Source: Leucobacter luti (GTDB lineage: Bacteria > Actinomycetota > Actinomycetes > Actinomycetales > Microbacteriaceae). From it: DNA of 64,000 nucleotides. The notes beneath the pieces were generated by a model. That model searched no databases and was not told the DNA's origin. It saw only the letters and a program-made list of their open reading frames with translations. The first letter of the stretch is position 1. The number at the start of each line of letters is the position of its first letter. Location of the stretch: the NCBI RefSeq assembly GCF_004217175.1, contig NZ_SHKI01000004.1, positions 248,001-312,000 on the forward strand, given 5' to 3'. Both the position numbers and the translations under genes were made by a program. Below are positions 18,368 through 27,303 of the stretch, piece after piece.

Positions 18368-20572
18368 CTAGCGCGCAGCTGCCGGGGCGGGGCTGCCGAG
18401 CGCGTCCTCGGGGTTCCGCTTCACTCGGATGTAGTTGACGACCGCGGCGACCGCGACGATCGTGATCCCGAATCCGATCGACACGGGCTCCAGATAGAGG
18501 CAGAACACGGCGCCAACAATGAAGAGCAGCCGCTCTGGCCAGCGCGCACGCCCGAACGCCCAGCCGCCCGTGGCTGCGGCGAGCGCCGCCACTGCGAAGA
18601 GCGAGACCAGGGTGGCCCAGATCGAGGTGACCCACTCGCCGTTCAGCAGCAGGCTGCCGCCGGCCGGGGTGAGCACGAACGCGAGCGGAGCGAGGAAGGC
18701 CGGGAGCGCGTACTTCATCGCCTGCCACATGGTCTTCATGGTGGCGCCGCCGGTGAGCGCCGCCGCCGCGACCGCCGCGAGCGCGGTGGGCGGCGAGACC
18801 TCGGAGAGCACCGCGTAGTAGAAGATGAACATCGCCACTTCGGGGCGCTCGACGCCGAGCGAGATGAGCGCGGGGCCGATGATCACCCAGGAGATGATGA
18901 ACGACGCGGTGACGGGGACCGCCAGGCCGAGCATCGTGATTGCGATCGCGGCGAGCAGGGCGGTGACGATGAGGATCACCTGCGGGTTGTCGCTGATTGA
19001 CTCGGCCGCGGCCACGAGCATCTGGGCGAAGGTGAGCCCCACCCCGGTCTTCACAATGACGCTCGTGATGATCCCCGCCGCGGCGCACACGGCGACCACC
19101 GGGATCGATGAGCGGATCCCGTTCGCGAGCGCCCCGTAGAGCGCCTTTGCGTACTCAAGCATGGCGGTCCCGAACGGCTGCTTCTCGGCCTCCTCGTCGA
19201 GCGGATCGCGTCGCGAGACCATTCGCTCGATGAGCCCGAATAGTGCAGCGACGGCGGTCGCGTACACGATCGAGCGGAACGGCGGCAGGCCGATCGCGAG
19301 GAACACCACGATGATCGCGAGCGAGAGGAAGTGATACCCGAAGCGCTTGAACAGATCCCACGCCCGCACCTTCGACGGTTCGATCGGGCGGGTGGAGAAG
19401 CGGCGGGCGTCGATCTCGACCGCCACGAAGATCCCCGCGTAGTAGAGGATCGTGGGCACGATCGCCCACACCATGACCTCGAGGTATGCAACCCCCAGGT
19501 ACTCGGCGATGATGAACGCCGCGGCGCCGAGCGTCGGCGGCGACAGGATCGCTCCGATGCCCGCGGCGGCGAGCATCCCGCCGGCGTTTTCGCGCGGATA
19601 CCCCGCTTTCTTCAGGATCGGCCACGCGAGGGAGCCGAGCGTCACGGCGGTGGCGGTACCGGATCCGGAGACCGTGCCGAGCAGGAAGCCGCTCGTCACG
19701 ACCGTGCGGCCGGCCGCTGAGCGCGACTTCGAGAACAGGGAAAACGAGAAGCTCACGAAGAACCGGCCGGCGCCCGTCGCCGCGAGCACCTGCCCGTAGA
19801 AGATGAAGAGCACGATGTAGGTCGCCGCAACGTTGAGCGGGGTGCCGAAGAAGCCCGACTGGTCGTTGTAGAAGCCGTTGATGATCTGGTTGAAGTTCAC
19901 CCCGCCGTGGCTGATCGCCCAACTGATCGGCAGGTAGCCTCCGTAGTAGGCGAAGAGGAAGAACACGACGCAGAAGATCGGGAGCACCACACCCGTGGTG
20001 CGCCGCGTCGCCTCGAGTACGAGGATCGTGAGCAGCGAGCCCGCGATGATGTCTGCGGTGGCGAGTGTGCCCTGGCGGTTGAGGAACGCGTCGAAGCCAC
20101 CGCCGCCGTCGCCGATCACAAGCGGCAGGATCGGATACGTACTCACGAGGGCGGCGATGACCGTGAGCGTGATGTCGAACCAGTTGGGCACATCTGGCTT
20201 CGTCGGGTCAACGTGTCGTCTGGCCCGCCCGCGGTAGAGCAGGAATGTGAGCGGCAGCGTCGCCGAGAGAAACGCGATGAGCGAGAACTGGTTCCCCTGC
20301 CGCAGCGGGAAGAAGACCTGGTAGAGCACGAAGGCGGCGACGAGGAACGTGTACGCGACCACCACACGTTCGAACTTTTGCGGGAGCGACCGCGACGGCA
20401 TCTCCTCGTCGTACTCGTTGATGAGGTCTTCCGGGAGTGCCACGTTCGTGGTCGGTGGCGTGTCCCGGAGCGCCGTCGCTGTTGCGGGGGGCGCGCCGGT
20501 CGCGTCCTCCGGACCACTGTGTCCGTCAGATGCGCGGCCGTCGCCTGAATTCACTACATCATTGGAGTTCAT
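18368..20572 (-). CDS. TRAP transporter fused permease (4TM + 12TM)
   Basis: A large inner-membrane protein of 734 residues combining the small DctQ-like and large DctM-like subunits, as usual for TAXI systems. A hydrophilic acidic N-terminus is followed by about 16-18 hydrophobic segments. GSGTATAVTLGSLAWPILKKAG and GGMLAAAGIGAILSPPTLGA are the DctM signature loops. It drives ion-coupled uptake of the ligand bound by the downstream lipoprotein. ATG at 20572 is chosen; a GTG 9 bp upstream is possible and neither has a strong ribosome-binding site. It is divergent from the two-component system. Confidence 0.9.
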   Translation of the reverse strand: MNSNDVVNSGDGRASDGHSGPEDATGAPPATATALRDTPPTTNVALPEDLINEYDEEMPSRSLPQKFERVVVAYTFLVAAFVLYQVFFPLRQGNQFSLIAFLSATLPLTFLLYRGRARRHVDPTKPDVPNWFDITLTVIAALVSTYPILPLVIGDGGGGFDAFLNRQGTLATADIIAGSLLTILVLEATRRTTGVVLPIFCVVFFLFAYYGGYLPISWAISHGGVNFNQIINGFYNDQSGFFGTPLNVAATYIVLFIFYGQVLAATGAGRFFVSFSFSLFSKSRSAAGRTVVTSGFLLGTVSGSGTATAVTLGSLAWPILKKAGYPRENAGGMLAAAGIGAILSPPTLGAAAFIIAEYLGVAYLEVMVWAIVPTILYYAGIFVAVEIDARRFSTRPIEPSKVRAWDLFKRFGYHFLSLAIIVVFLAIGLPPFRSIVYATAVAALFGLIERMVSRRDPLDEEAEKQPFGTAMLEYAKALYGALANGIRSSIPVVAVCAAAGIITSVIVKTGVGLTFAQMLVAAAESISDNPQVILIVTALLAAIAITMLGLAVPVTASFIISWVIIGPALISLGVERPEVAMFIFYYAVLSEVSPPTALAAVAAAALTGGATMKTMWQAMKYALPAFLAPLAFVLTPAGGSLLLNGEWVTSIWATLVSLFAVAALAAATGGWAFGRARWPERLLFIVGAVFCLYLEPVSIGFGITIVAVAAVVNYIRVKRNPEDALGSPAPAAAR

Positions 20573-20623
20573 ACCGGGCACGCTAACCCGCTTCGCAGCG
20601 CCCGCGACCCGCCCGGATCGAAT

Positions 20624-20689
20624 CCTTACACTCCCTTAACGATCACGCGCACTCAAGTTCGCGACCCCACCCCCGCGCGAGCGAACTTG
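20624..20689. promoter_or_regulatory. Candidate response-regulator sites in TRAP/two-component promoter
   Basis: CCTTACA (20624-20630) and CCTTAAC (20634-20640) form a 10-bp-spaced direct repeat of the OmpR/PhoB kind. CAAGTTCGC (20654-20662) and GCGAACTTG (20681-20689) form a perfect 9-bp inverted repeat. Both lie in the 133-bp divergent promoter between the permease and the response regulator. Confidence 0.5.
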
Positions 20690-20705
20690 TCCCTACGCTG
20701 AGTGA

Positions 20706-21362
20706 ATGGACTTGCTCATCGTTGAGGATGACCGCTCGCTCGCCGAGGTGCTCACCACCCAGCTGACGCGCAACGGCCACACTGTGACGCACGTCACCAG
20801 GGGTTCAGACGCGCTGCTGCGGCACGCGGAGGCCGACGCGGTGCTACTCGACCTGGGCCTCGAAGACGGCGACGGCTTCGAAGTGATCCGGCGGATGCGG
20901 CAGCTCGGCGACACTCCCATCATCGTGGTAACCGCCCGCGGTGACGAGCGCTCGACGGTGCTGAGCCTGCGGCTCGGGGCCGACGACTACCTGATCAAGC
21001 CCGTGCGGCTGCGTGAGCTGATCGCGCGCATCGACGTGGTGGCGCGCCGCACGCTCGCGGCGAACGAGCGGAGTGAACGGGTGCTCGCCGGGTCGCTCCG
21101 GATCGAACTCGCGGCGCGGCGCGTGCTCTCCGGCGACTCTGAAATAGCACTCACGAAGACCGAATTCGATCTGCTCGCGTTCCTCGCGCAGCACCTCGGC
21201 GCGGCGGTGAGTCGGGAGCAGATCCTCGACACCATTTGGGGCGACGCGTTCGCCACCAAATCTCGCGCGTTCGACGTGCACCTGGTCGCGCTGCGCCAGA
21301 AGCTCGCGGGACTCGCGACGATCACCACGATGCGCGGCTACGGCTACCGGTTGGAGGCCTGA
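20706..21362 (+). CDS. OmpR/PhoB family response regulator (TctD-like)
   Basis: A 218-residue regulator. The receiver domain has the acidic pair Asp8-Asp9, the phosphoacceptor Asp49 (VLLDLGL), Thr76 and Lys98 (YLIKPVRL). A winged-helix output domain follows (about 125-217) with TKTEFDLLAFLA and SRAFDVHLVALRQKL, ending GYGYRLEA. The kinase starts directly after its stop. Divergence from the TAXI-TRAP operon points to that operon as its target, as in TctDE control of carboxylate uptake. Confidence 0.92.
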   Translation: MDLLIVEDDRSLAEVLTTQLTRNGHTVTHVTRGSDALLRHAEADAVLLDLGLEDGDGFEVIRRMRQLGDTPIIVVTARGDERSTVLSLRLGADDYLIKPVRLRELIARIDVVARRTLAANERSERVLAGSLRIELAARRVLSGDSEIALTKTEFDLLAFLAQHLGAAVSREQILDTIWGDAFATKSRAFDVHLVALRQKLAGLATITTMRGYGYRLEA

Positions 21363-22766
21363 GTGCGCAAATCTGTGCTCCTTCCCCTCCTCCTGTTCAG
21401 CCTCGTCGCCGTGCTCGCGGTGCTCATCCCCACCGCAAACGCCTTCGCCGAGTCGCGCACGCGGGGCCTCGTACTCGCTCGCCAGGGCGCCACCGAGCAC
21501 CTGGCGCGCGCCGCGCGCGCGGCGATCGAGGACGGTTCGTTCGAGTTTCTGCAGCAGCAGCTCGATCGGCACGCAGAGGTCTACGGCGAGCCGTCGCTCG
21601 TGGTCGACGCCGACGGCACCACGATCGCGACCACCGGCGTCCTGCAACCGGATCGCGCCGACGTCCTCGCGGTCGTGGGTGCCTCCGCCGATACACTGCC
21701 GCGCTGGAACATCACGACGATCACCCCCTGGGGGCCCGCGCACGCGCTCGTCGCAGAGCCAGTGCTGGGCGGGATCGACCAGAGCGTCGGCACCGTGGTC
21801 CTTGAGGCACGGCTCGACCGCGCGCAGCGGGACGTGGCGGTGGCCTGGGGCGTGAGCAGCGCCGCCGCAGCCGCGCTGCTCACCGGCCTCGCGCTCATCG
21901 CGCTGCGGTGGACCAACTCGGTGCTCCGCCCGGTCCGCGCTCTTGACGAGGCGTCCCGTGCGTTCCCGCCGCGGCACGACGTGGCGCGTTTCGCGCACAG
22001 CGGTCCACCCGAACTCCGCTCGCTCGCGGACTCGTTCGATCAGATGGCCGCCGGGGTTGAGCGCGCGCTGGCGCAGCAGCGCAGCTTCGTCGCCGACGCG
22101 TCGCACCAGCTCCGCAACCCCCTCGCCGCAATCCGCTTGCGCCTGGACGCGCTCAGCCTCGGCACGCACACCGACGACGACCTGCACCGCATCGACGAGG
22201 ACACGGAGCGGCTCGAGCACATCGTCGACCGGATGCTCACGCTCGCTGGCGTGGAGCACCGCGTGATCAGCGCGGCGACCGGCACCGAGACCGCCGTTCC
22301 GAAGGTGCGGGTGATCCCGTCAGCCGAGGGCCTCGTGATGCCGCATGTGCCGTTGCATACCGCGTGCGGGCAGACGCTCACCGCGAGCGGCGGCCCCGTC
22401 ACAGTCGAGTGCGCGCTGTCAGACCTCGAAGAGATGGTCGAGCTGGGCCTCGACAACGCTCGAAAGTACGCCGGAGAGGGCGCGCACGTCCGCGTCGCAC
22501 TACAGGCCGCCGGTGAGTGGGTAGACCTCACCATCAGCGACGACGGCCCAGGGCTCAACGACGCGGATCTCGCGCACGCGCAGTCGCGGTTCTGGCGCGG
22601 CAACGGGAGTGACCGCACCGCCGCACCGCAGTCGGGCACGGGGCTCGGACTCGCGATCCTCACCGGGCTGGCTCGCGCAAACGGGGGCACTCTCGCCCTC
22701 GCGCACGCGGCAGCGGGCGGGCTCGAACTGCGGATCCGGCTCAGGTCGGGTGCGGAGACCGCATGA
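21363..22766 (+). CDS. Membrane sensor histidine kinase
   Basis: A 467-residue kinase. TM1 (residues 4-27) and TM2 (about 160-183) bracket an extracytoplasmic domain of about 130 residues. A HAMP-like linker leads to the dimerisation helix with His in ASHQLRNPLAAIRL (about 248). The ATP-binding domain has the N-box LGLDNARKYAG, DDGPGLND and GTGLGLAIL. Its stop overlaps the ATG of the TAXI lipoprotein (ATGA), so the presumed extracellular ligand receptor is made together with the kinase. Confidence 0.92.
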   Translation: MRKSVLLPLLLFSLVAVLAVLIPTANAFAESRTRGLVLARQGATEHLARAARAAIEDGSFEFLQQQLDRHAEVYGEPSLVVDADGTTIATTGVLQPDRADVLAVVGASADTLPRWNITTITPWGPAHALVAEPVLGGIDQSVGTVVLEARLDRAQRDVAVAWGVSSAAAAALLTGLALIALRWTNSVLRPVRALDEASRAFPPRHDVARFAHSGPPELRSLADSFDQMAAGVERALAQQRSFVADASHQLRNPLAAIRLRLDALSLGTHTDDDLHRIDEDTERLEHIVDRMLTLAGVEHRVISAATGTETAVPKVRVIPSAEGLVMPHVPLHTACGQTLTASGGPVTVECALSDLEEMVELGLDNARKYAGEGAHVRVALQAAGEWVDLTISDDGPGLNDADLAHAQSRFWRGNGSDRTAAPQSGTGLGLAILTGLARANGGTLALAHAAAGGLELRIRLRSGAETA

Positions 22767-23719
22767 CTCTGACCCCGAGGGCCGCGCCATCGCCCCGTAT
22801 CGCCCGTCGCAGCCTCCTCCTCGGGGCGGCAGCTGGGGCGCTCGGGTTCGCCGGCTGCGCGCCGCGCGAGCCCCCCAGCCCCCTGCGTATGGCCTGCGGC
22901 GAGCCAGGAGGTACCTACGTGCGGTTTGGCACACGCCTCGGCGACGCGCTCGCTCGCCGAGGGGGCGGCCGAATCCTCGTGCAGACCACCGACGGCAGCG
23001 CCAGCAACATCGCCAGGCTGCAGCGCGGAGACGCGGATCTCGGCATGTCGCTGAGCGACACCGCGGCCGAGCACCACGGGAGCCTGGTCGCGCTCGGCCG
23101 CGTCTACCAGAACTACCTCCAGTGCATCGTGCGCGCCGACCGCGGGTTCACGAGCCTGACCGACCTCGTGGGCGGGCGCGTCTCCATCGGTGCGCCCGGA
23201 TCCGGCACGGCGTTCTCCGCCCGACGCGCCCTCGCGGCGCTCGGCCTCGCCACCGCTGAGGCGCCGCTCGAGCTCCTTGAGCTACGCCTGGCGGACGCCG
23301 TCGCGCGGCTCGCCGATGGCAGCGTGGACGCGGTCATCTGGTCGGGCGGGATCCCGGTACCCGAGCTCGAACCGCTCACCGCCGCGGGCGCCGTCACCCT
23401 GCTCGATCTCCAACTGGCGCTCCCCCAGCTCACGCGCGACTACGGGGCGATCTATCAGGCGGCGGATGTCCCTTCGGCCGCCTACGGCTCGGCCGCGCCG
23501 CTGCCAGCGATCGGCGTGGCGAACCTGCTGCTCGTGCGCCCCGACTTCCAGGATCCACACGCGCGGGCCCTCGTCGACACGCTCATCGACGACGCGGAGG
23601 AGCTCATCACCTCGCCCTCCTACGGCGTCCACTTCCTCTCACCGCCCACGCTCATCGGGACCGCCCCGATCGCCCTGCACCCCGCGGCGCAGCAGCGCTA
23701 CGCCGAGCGCTACGGCTAG
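22763..23719 (+). CDS. TAXI family lipoprotein, probable co-sensor of the two-component system
   Basis: A 318-residue exported protein. The signal peptide has RRSLLLGAAAGALGFAGC with a lipobox (Cys about 32) and a twin-Arg-like start. The body follows the TAXI fold: ACGEPGGTYVRFGTRL, LVGGRVSIGAPGSGTAFSA and DAVIWSGGIPVPEL. It is shorter than and diverged from the transporter's TAXI protein. It is translationally coupled to the kinase rather than to a permease, so presenting ligand to the kinase is the likely role; serving as a second binding protein for the divergent permease is the alternative. Confidence 0.85.
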   Translation: MTLTPRAAPSPRIARRSLLLGAAAGALGFAGCAPREPPSPLRMACGEPGGTYVRFGTRLGDALARRGGGRILVQTTDGSASNIARLQRGDADLGMSLSDTAAEHHGSLVALGRVYQNYLQCIVRADRGFTSLTDLVGGRVSIGAPGSGTAFSARRALAALGLATAEAPLELLELRLADAVARLADGSVDAVIWSGGIPVPELEPLTAAGAVTLLDLQLALPQLTRDYGAIYQAADVPSAAYGSAAPLPAIGVANLLLVRPDFQDPHARALVDTLIDDAEELITSPSYGVHFLSPPTLIGTAPIALHPAAQQRYAERYG

Positions 23720-23832
23720 CACCGCGTCGGCGGCCTCGCGCCCGGCGGGTGGCCGCGGCTGCCTGGCGGGGATCACGCGGGTACCCAGCGGGCTCGCTCG
23801 AAACTCATTAAGGGGTTGATAGTCTAGGTGCT

Positions 23833-24324
23833 ATGGATCATCTCATCGCCACCAAGCACGAGCTTCTCCTCGACCACGCCGAGCAGCGCTCCGAGGGTGC
23901 GCGGCTCGTGATGGCGGTGCTGCGCACCGCCGCGCTGCTCGACCGAGAGTGCGGGGCGCGCCTCGCCCAGTTCGACGTGTCCGAAGCGCGCTTCGCGGTG
24001 CTCCTTGCCGCGGCAGCCCACGATCCGGCTACGCCGGCGGCGCTCGCCGAGCGGCTCGATATCACGCGCGCGGCCGTCACCGGACTCGTCGACGGGCTCG
24101 TAGGGCAGGGCTTCGCCATACGAGCGGCGGTCCCCGAAGACCGCCGCTCGTTCACGGTCGCAGTGACCCCGGCGGGCCGAGCGGTGCTCGACGCCCTGCG
24201 CCCCGTCTACGGCGGCTGGCTGACCCAGCTCACCGCCACGCTCGACCCGGCGAGCGTGGGCCCTGCCCTCACGGCACTCGGCGAGATCCAGCGCGCGCTC
24301 GACCCGGAGTCGGCACGTGGCTAG
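23833..24324 (+). CDS. MarR family transcriptional regulator
   Basis: A 163-residue winged-helix regulator. TPAALAERLDITRAAVTGLVDGLVGQG (about 76-102) is the DNA-reading region, followed by the wing PEDRRSFTVAVTPAG. There is no good ribosome-binding site before the ATG; a TAGTCT-like -10 box about 8-13 bp upstream suggests a leaderless message. It overlaps the HEAT-repeat gene by 8 bp. Its target and ligand are unknown. Confidence 0.85.
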   Translation: MDHLIATKHELLLDHAEQRSEGARLVMAVLRTAALLDRECGARLAQFDVSEARFAVLLAAAAHDPATPAALAERLDITRAAVTGLVDGLVGQGFAIRAAVPEDRRSFTVAVTPAGRAVLDALRPVYGGWLTQLTATLDPASVGPALTALGEIQRALDPESARG

Positions 24325-25114
24325 CGCGGGCGCGAGCCGCATGCGAGACATCGATCCGGCGCACCTCATCGCGCTGAACGCGGGCCGGGCCGAGGCGCGC
24401 ACGCTCACGGAAGCGCTCGCGATCGACCACCCGACCCTGCTCAGCGCGGCGGTCCCGGATGCCCCGCCCGAGCTCGCCACGGCCGCCGCCGCCGCGCAGC
24501 GCCTGGGCGTCCTTGCCCGCATGACCGCAATTGGCACCGCGCTCTCGGCCCAGCTGCCGCCCGAGCGGCTCGGCGCGCTCGCGGCGCACCCGTCCGACAC
24601 GGTGCGCGGCTGGGCCTGCTTCGCGGTGGGCGCCGCGGGGGCGGCCGGAGCACGCGGGGCCGCCGGCGGCCCCGCTGTCCGCGCCGTGCTCGACCGCATT
24701 CGGCCGCTCGCCGACGACCCGAGCTTCACCGTGCGCGAGTGGGCCTGGATGGCGGTGCGGCCCACCCTCGTCGCGGAGCTTCCCGAGGCGATCACGGCGC
24801 TCGCCTCGTGGACCACGGATCCCTCGCCCCGGCTGCGCCGCTTCGCGAGCGAGGCGCTCCGGCCCCGCGGGGTCTGGGCCGCGCACATTGCCCCACTCAA
24901 GGCCTCCCCAGAGCTGGGCGAGCCGATCCTCGAACCGCTGCGCGCTGACCCGGAGCGCTACGTGCAGGACTCCGTAGCAAACTGGATCAACGACGCGGCG
25001 AAGTCACGGCCGGACTGGGCCGTGACGCTCTGCGCGAGGTGGCGCACCGAGAGCCCCGGCCCGGCGACGGCCCGCATCGTCACCCGCGGGCTCAGGTCCC
25101 TCGCCAAGGCTTAG
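24317..25114 (+). CDS. HEAT-like repeat protein (DNA-alkylation-repair superfamily-like)
   Basis: A 265-residue, mostly helical protein with repeats of the form HPSDTVRGWACFAVG, DPSFTVREWAWMAVRP and DPSPRLRRFASEALRP, about 40 residues apart. Tandem helices with Trp/Arg at these places resemble the AlkC/AlkD-type HEAT scaffold, and the VREWAWMAVRP wording is close to DNA-alkylation-repair family members. No catalytic residue can be assigned from the sequence. The GTG start overlaps the MarR stop; an ATG eight codons later is possible. Its stop overlaps the photolyase stop (TTAG). Confidence 0.7.
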   Translation: MASAGASRMRDIDPAHLIALNAGRAEARTLTEALAIDHPTLLSAAVPDAPPELATAAAAAQRLGVLARMTAIGTALSAQLPPERLGALAAHPSDTVRGWACFAVGAAGAAGARGAAGGPAVRAVLDRIRPLADDPSFTVREWAWMAVRPTLVAELPEAITALASWTTDPSPRLRRFASEALRPRGVWAAHIAPLKASPELGEPILEPLRADPERYVQDSVANWINDAAKSRPDWAVTLCARWRTESPGPATARIVTRGLRSLAKA

Positions 25115-26496
25115 CCCGCGAAACCGGCCGCGCGGGCCTGGTCGTACGCGGCGAGCGCGCGAACACGGCTCGCGCGCAGATCCACCAGCTCGGGCGTGAG
25201 CAGGCTGTCAGGGGCCCAGCGCTCCACGTACTCCCCGGCGGGGTCAAACTTCTTCTGCTGCGTGAGCGGATTGAACACGCGGAAGTACGGTGCGGCGTCG
25301 GCTCCGCACCCCGCCACCCACTGCCAGTTGAACGGGTTGCTCGCCGCGTCCGCGTCGACCAGGGTGTCCCAGAACCAGGCCTCCCCGACCCGCCAGTCGA
25401 TGAGCAGGTTCTTTGTGAGAAACGAGGCGACCACCATGCGGACGCGGTTGTGCATGAAGCCGGTGCGCCACAGCTCTCGCATGCCAGCGTCGACGATCGG
25501 GAAGCCGGTCTCGCCGCGCTGCCATGCGCCCAGCTCGGGCCCCGGCTCGGTGCGCCACGGGAACGCGTCGAACTGCGGGTTCAACCCGCGCAGGTGCAGA
25601 TCCGGGGCGCCGAACGCGGTGTGCCAGGCGAATTCGCGCCAGCCCACCTCCGACAGGAACGCGCCCACGCCTGACCCCGCGGCCACCGCCCGATGCCACA
25701 CGGTGCGGGGACTCACCTCGCCCCAGCGCAGGTGCGGCGACAGCGACGAGGTCGCGTCGATCGCGGGGAAGTCACGCGCGTGTGCGTAGTCGGCGGCTGC
25801 GGCCTCCGCCGGGAGCGCCTCGCCGCACGCCGCTCGGACGCTCCGCGCGAGGAACCGCTCAAGCCGCTCACCGGCGGCAGCCTCGCCGGGTGTCCACCGC
25901 TGCGCGAGCTCGACAGCCCAGTCCGGGTCGCTGGGGCGCAGCGCCCAGTCGCCGAGCGCGTCGCTGCGGGGCCGCGCCGGTGCCGCGCGTAGCCCCGCGG
26001 GCACCGGCAGCGGGGCCGGAGGCTGCGGGGCGGCCAGACACGCGCGCCAGAACGCGGAGTACACCCGGTACGCCGTGCCCTGGCCCGAGACGATGCTGCC
26101 GGGTTCGAACAGCACGTTGCCCACGAACGAGTGCGCGGCAACCCCACCGGCGCGCAGCTGCTCCTTCAGCGCCGCGTCGTGCGCGCGCTCCGCCCCGTAG
26201 CGCCGGTTCCACAGCACCCGGTCTGCGCCGCTCTCCGCGACCACCGCGGGCACCACCTCGGCGGCCGCGCCGCGCCGGAGCACCAGCGGAACGCCCCGCT
26301 CGGCGAGGTCGGCGGCGAGCCGGTCGAGCGAGCCGTGCAGCCACCACCGCGCGGCGCCGCCGAGCGGGCGCACCCCCGCGGATTCCTCGTCGAGCACATA
26401 GAGCGCCACGATCCCGGCCGGATCGTCGGCCCCTGCGGCGAGCGCCGGGTGGTCCTCGAGCCGGAGGTCGTCGCGAAACCACACGAGAGTCGTCAT
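25111..26496 (-). CDS. phr: Deoxyribodipyrimidine photolyase
   Basis: A light-driven DNA repair flavoenzyme of 461 residues (class I CPD photolyase/cryptochrome family). The N-terminal antenna domain opens with TLVWFRDDLRLEDHPAL. The C-terminal FAD domain carries SPHLRWGEVSPR, WREFAWHTAFG, RGETGFPIVDAGMREL, MHNRVRMVVASFLTK and the signature NWQWVAGCGADAAPYF. Length and motifs are complete, so activity is expected. It lies downstream of the DsbA-like gene and converges on the HEAT gene. About 100 bp of sequence with a near-repeated ACCCGCGCCCGC lies before it. Confidence 0.95.
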   Translation of the reverse strand: MTTLVWFRDDLRLEDHPALAAGADDPAGIVALYVLDEESAGVRPLGGAARWWLHGSLDRLAADLAERGVPLVLRRGAAAEVVPAVVAESGADRVLWNRRYGAERAHDAALKEQLRAGGVAAHSFVGNVLFEPGSIVSGQGTAYRVYSAFWRACLAAPQPPAPLPVPAGLRAAPARPRSDALGDWALRPSDPDWAVELAQRWTPGEAAAGERLERFLARSVRAACGEALPAEAAAADYAHARDFPAIDATSSLSPHLRWGEVSPRTVWHRAVAAGSGVGAFLSEVGWREFAWHTAFGAPDLHLRGLNPQFDAFPWRTEPGPELGAWQRGETGFPIVDAGMRELWRTGFMHNRVRMVVASFLTKNLLIDWRVGEAWFWDTLVDADAASNPFNWQWVAGCGADAAPYFRVFNPLTQQKKFDPAGEYVERWAPDSLLTPELVDLRASRVRALAAYDQARAAGFAG

Positions 26497-26596
26497 CGCT
26501 CCAGCCTAGGCGGATCGGCGCCAGCCCGCCCGGGCTTTCCGCCGGCCCTGGGTACCCGCGCCCGCCAGCCCTGGGGACCCGCGCCCGCGACCCCGG

Positions 26597-27301
26597 TTAC
26601 CCGAGCAGCGCGAGCGCGCGGTCGAGCGCGTCGGTGATGTCCGAGATCTGCGTCGGCTGCAGCAGCGCGCCGTCGAGGAAGAAGGTCGGGGTACCCTGCA
26701 CCCCGAGCGCCTGGCCGGCAGCCAGATCCTCCTCAACGCGGGCCTGCGTTGCCGGATCCGCCACCGCGGCGTCGAACGCGGCAAGGTCGAGCCCGAGCGC
26801 GTCCGCGTACCCCCGGAATCGCGCCGCCTCAGACTCCTGCTTCTCCCCCCACTCAAGCTGGGTCTCGAACATCATCGCGGACATCTCTTCAAACTTGCCC
26901 TGCTGGGCGGCGGCCTCGACCGCCACCGCGGCGTTCATCGAGTTCAGGTGGCCGGAGAGCGGGAAGTAGCGCACCACCACGTTGATTTTCCCGTCGTACT
27001 GGGCGCGAATGTCCTCGATGACCGGGTACAGCGCGCCGCACGCCTCGCACTCGAAGTCAAGGAACTCGACGAGCGTCGGGGCGTTCTCACCGGCATCATC
27101 GAGCACATGCGAGTTCTCGGCGACGGCGCCGACCCCGGCGAGTTCCGGCCCGGCGGCGGCGGGCTGCGCGGCGTTCTGGCTCAGCATCGACCCGAGGATC
27201 AGCGCGAGGAACACCAGCAGGACCGTGGGGATCGCAATCAGCGCCGCCTTGGTGGAGGTGCTCAGGCGCGCACCGCGCCCGCGTTCAGGGTGGGAGGTCA
27301 T
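26597..27301 (-). CDS. DsbA-like membrane-anchored thiol oxidoreductase
   Basis: A 234-residue thioredoxin-fold protein. A short basic N-terminus and one membrane segment (about 20-43) anchor it with its domain outside. The active site is C-E-A-C in FLDFECEACGALYP. QGTPTFFLDG contains the cis-Pro loop. It would form disulfides in exported proteins. It starts 2 bp after the stop of the cytochrome-oxidase assembly gene, so the two are one unit; thiol handling during copper-centre assembly is a reasonable link. Confidence 0.88.
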   Translation of the reverse strand: MTSHPERGRGARLSTSTKAALIAIPTVLLVFLALILGSMLSQNAAQPAAAGPELAGVGAVAENSHVLDDAGENAPTLVEFLDFECEACGALYPVIEDIRAQYDGKINVVVRYFPLSGHLNSMNAAVAVEAAAQQGKFEEMSAMMFETQLEWGEKQESEAARFRGYADALGLDLAAFDAAVADPATQARVEEDLAAGQALGVQGTPTFFLDGALLQPTQISDITDALDRALALLG

Positions 27302-27303
27302 GG

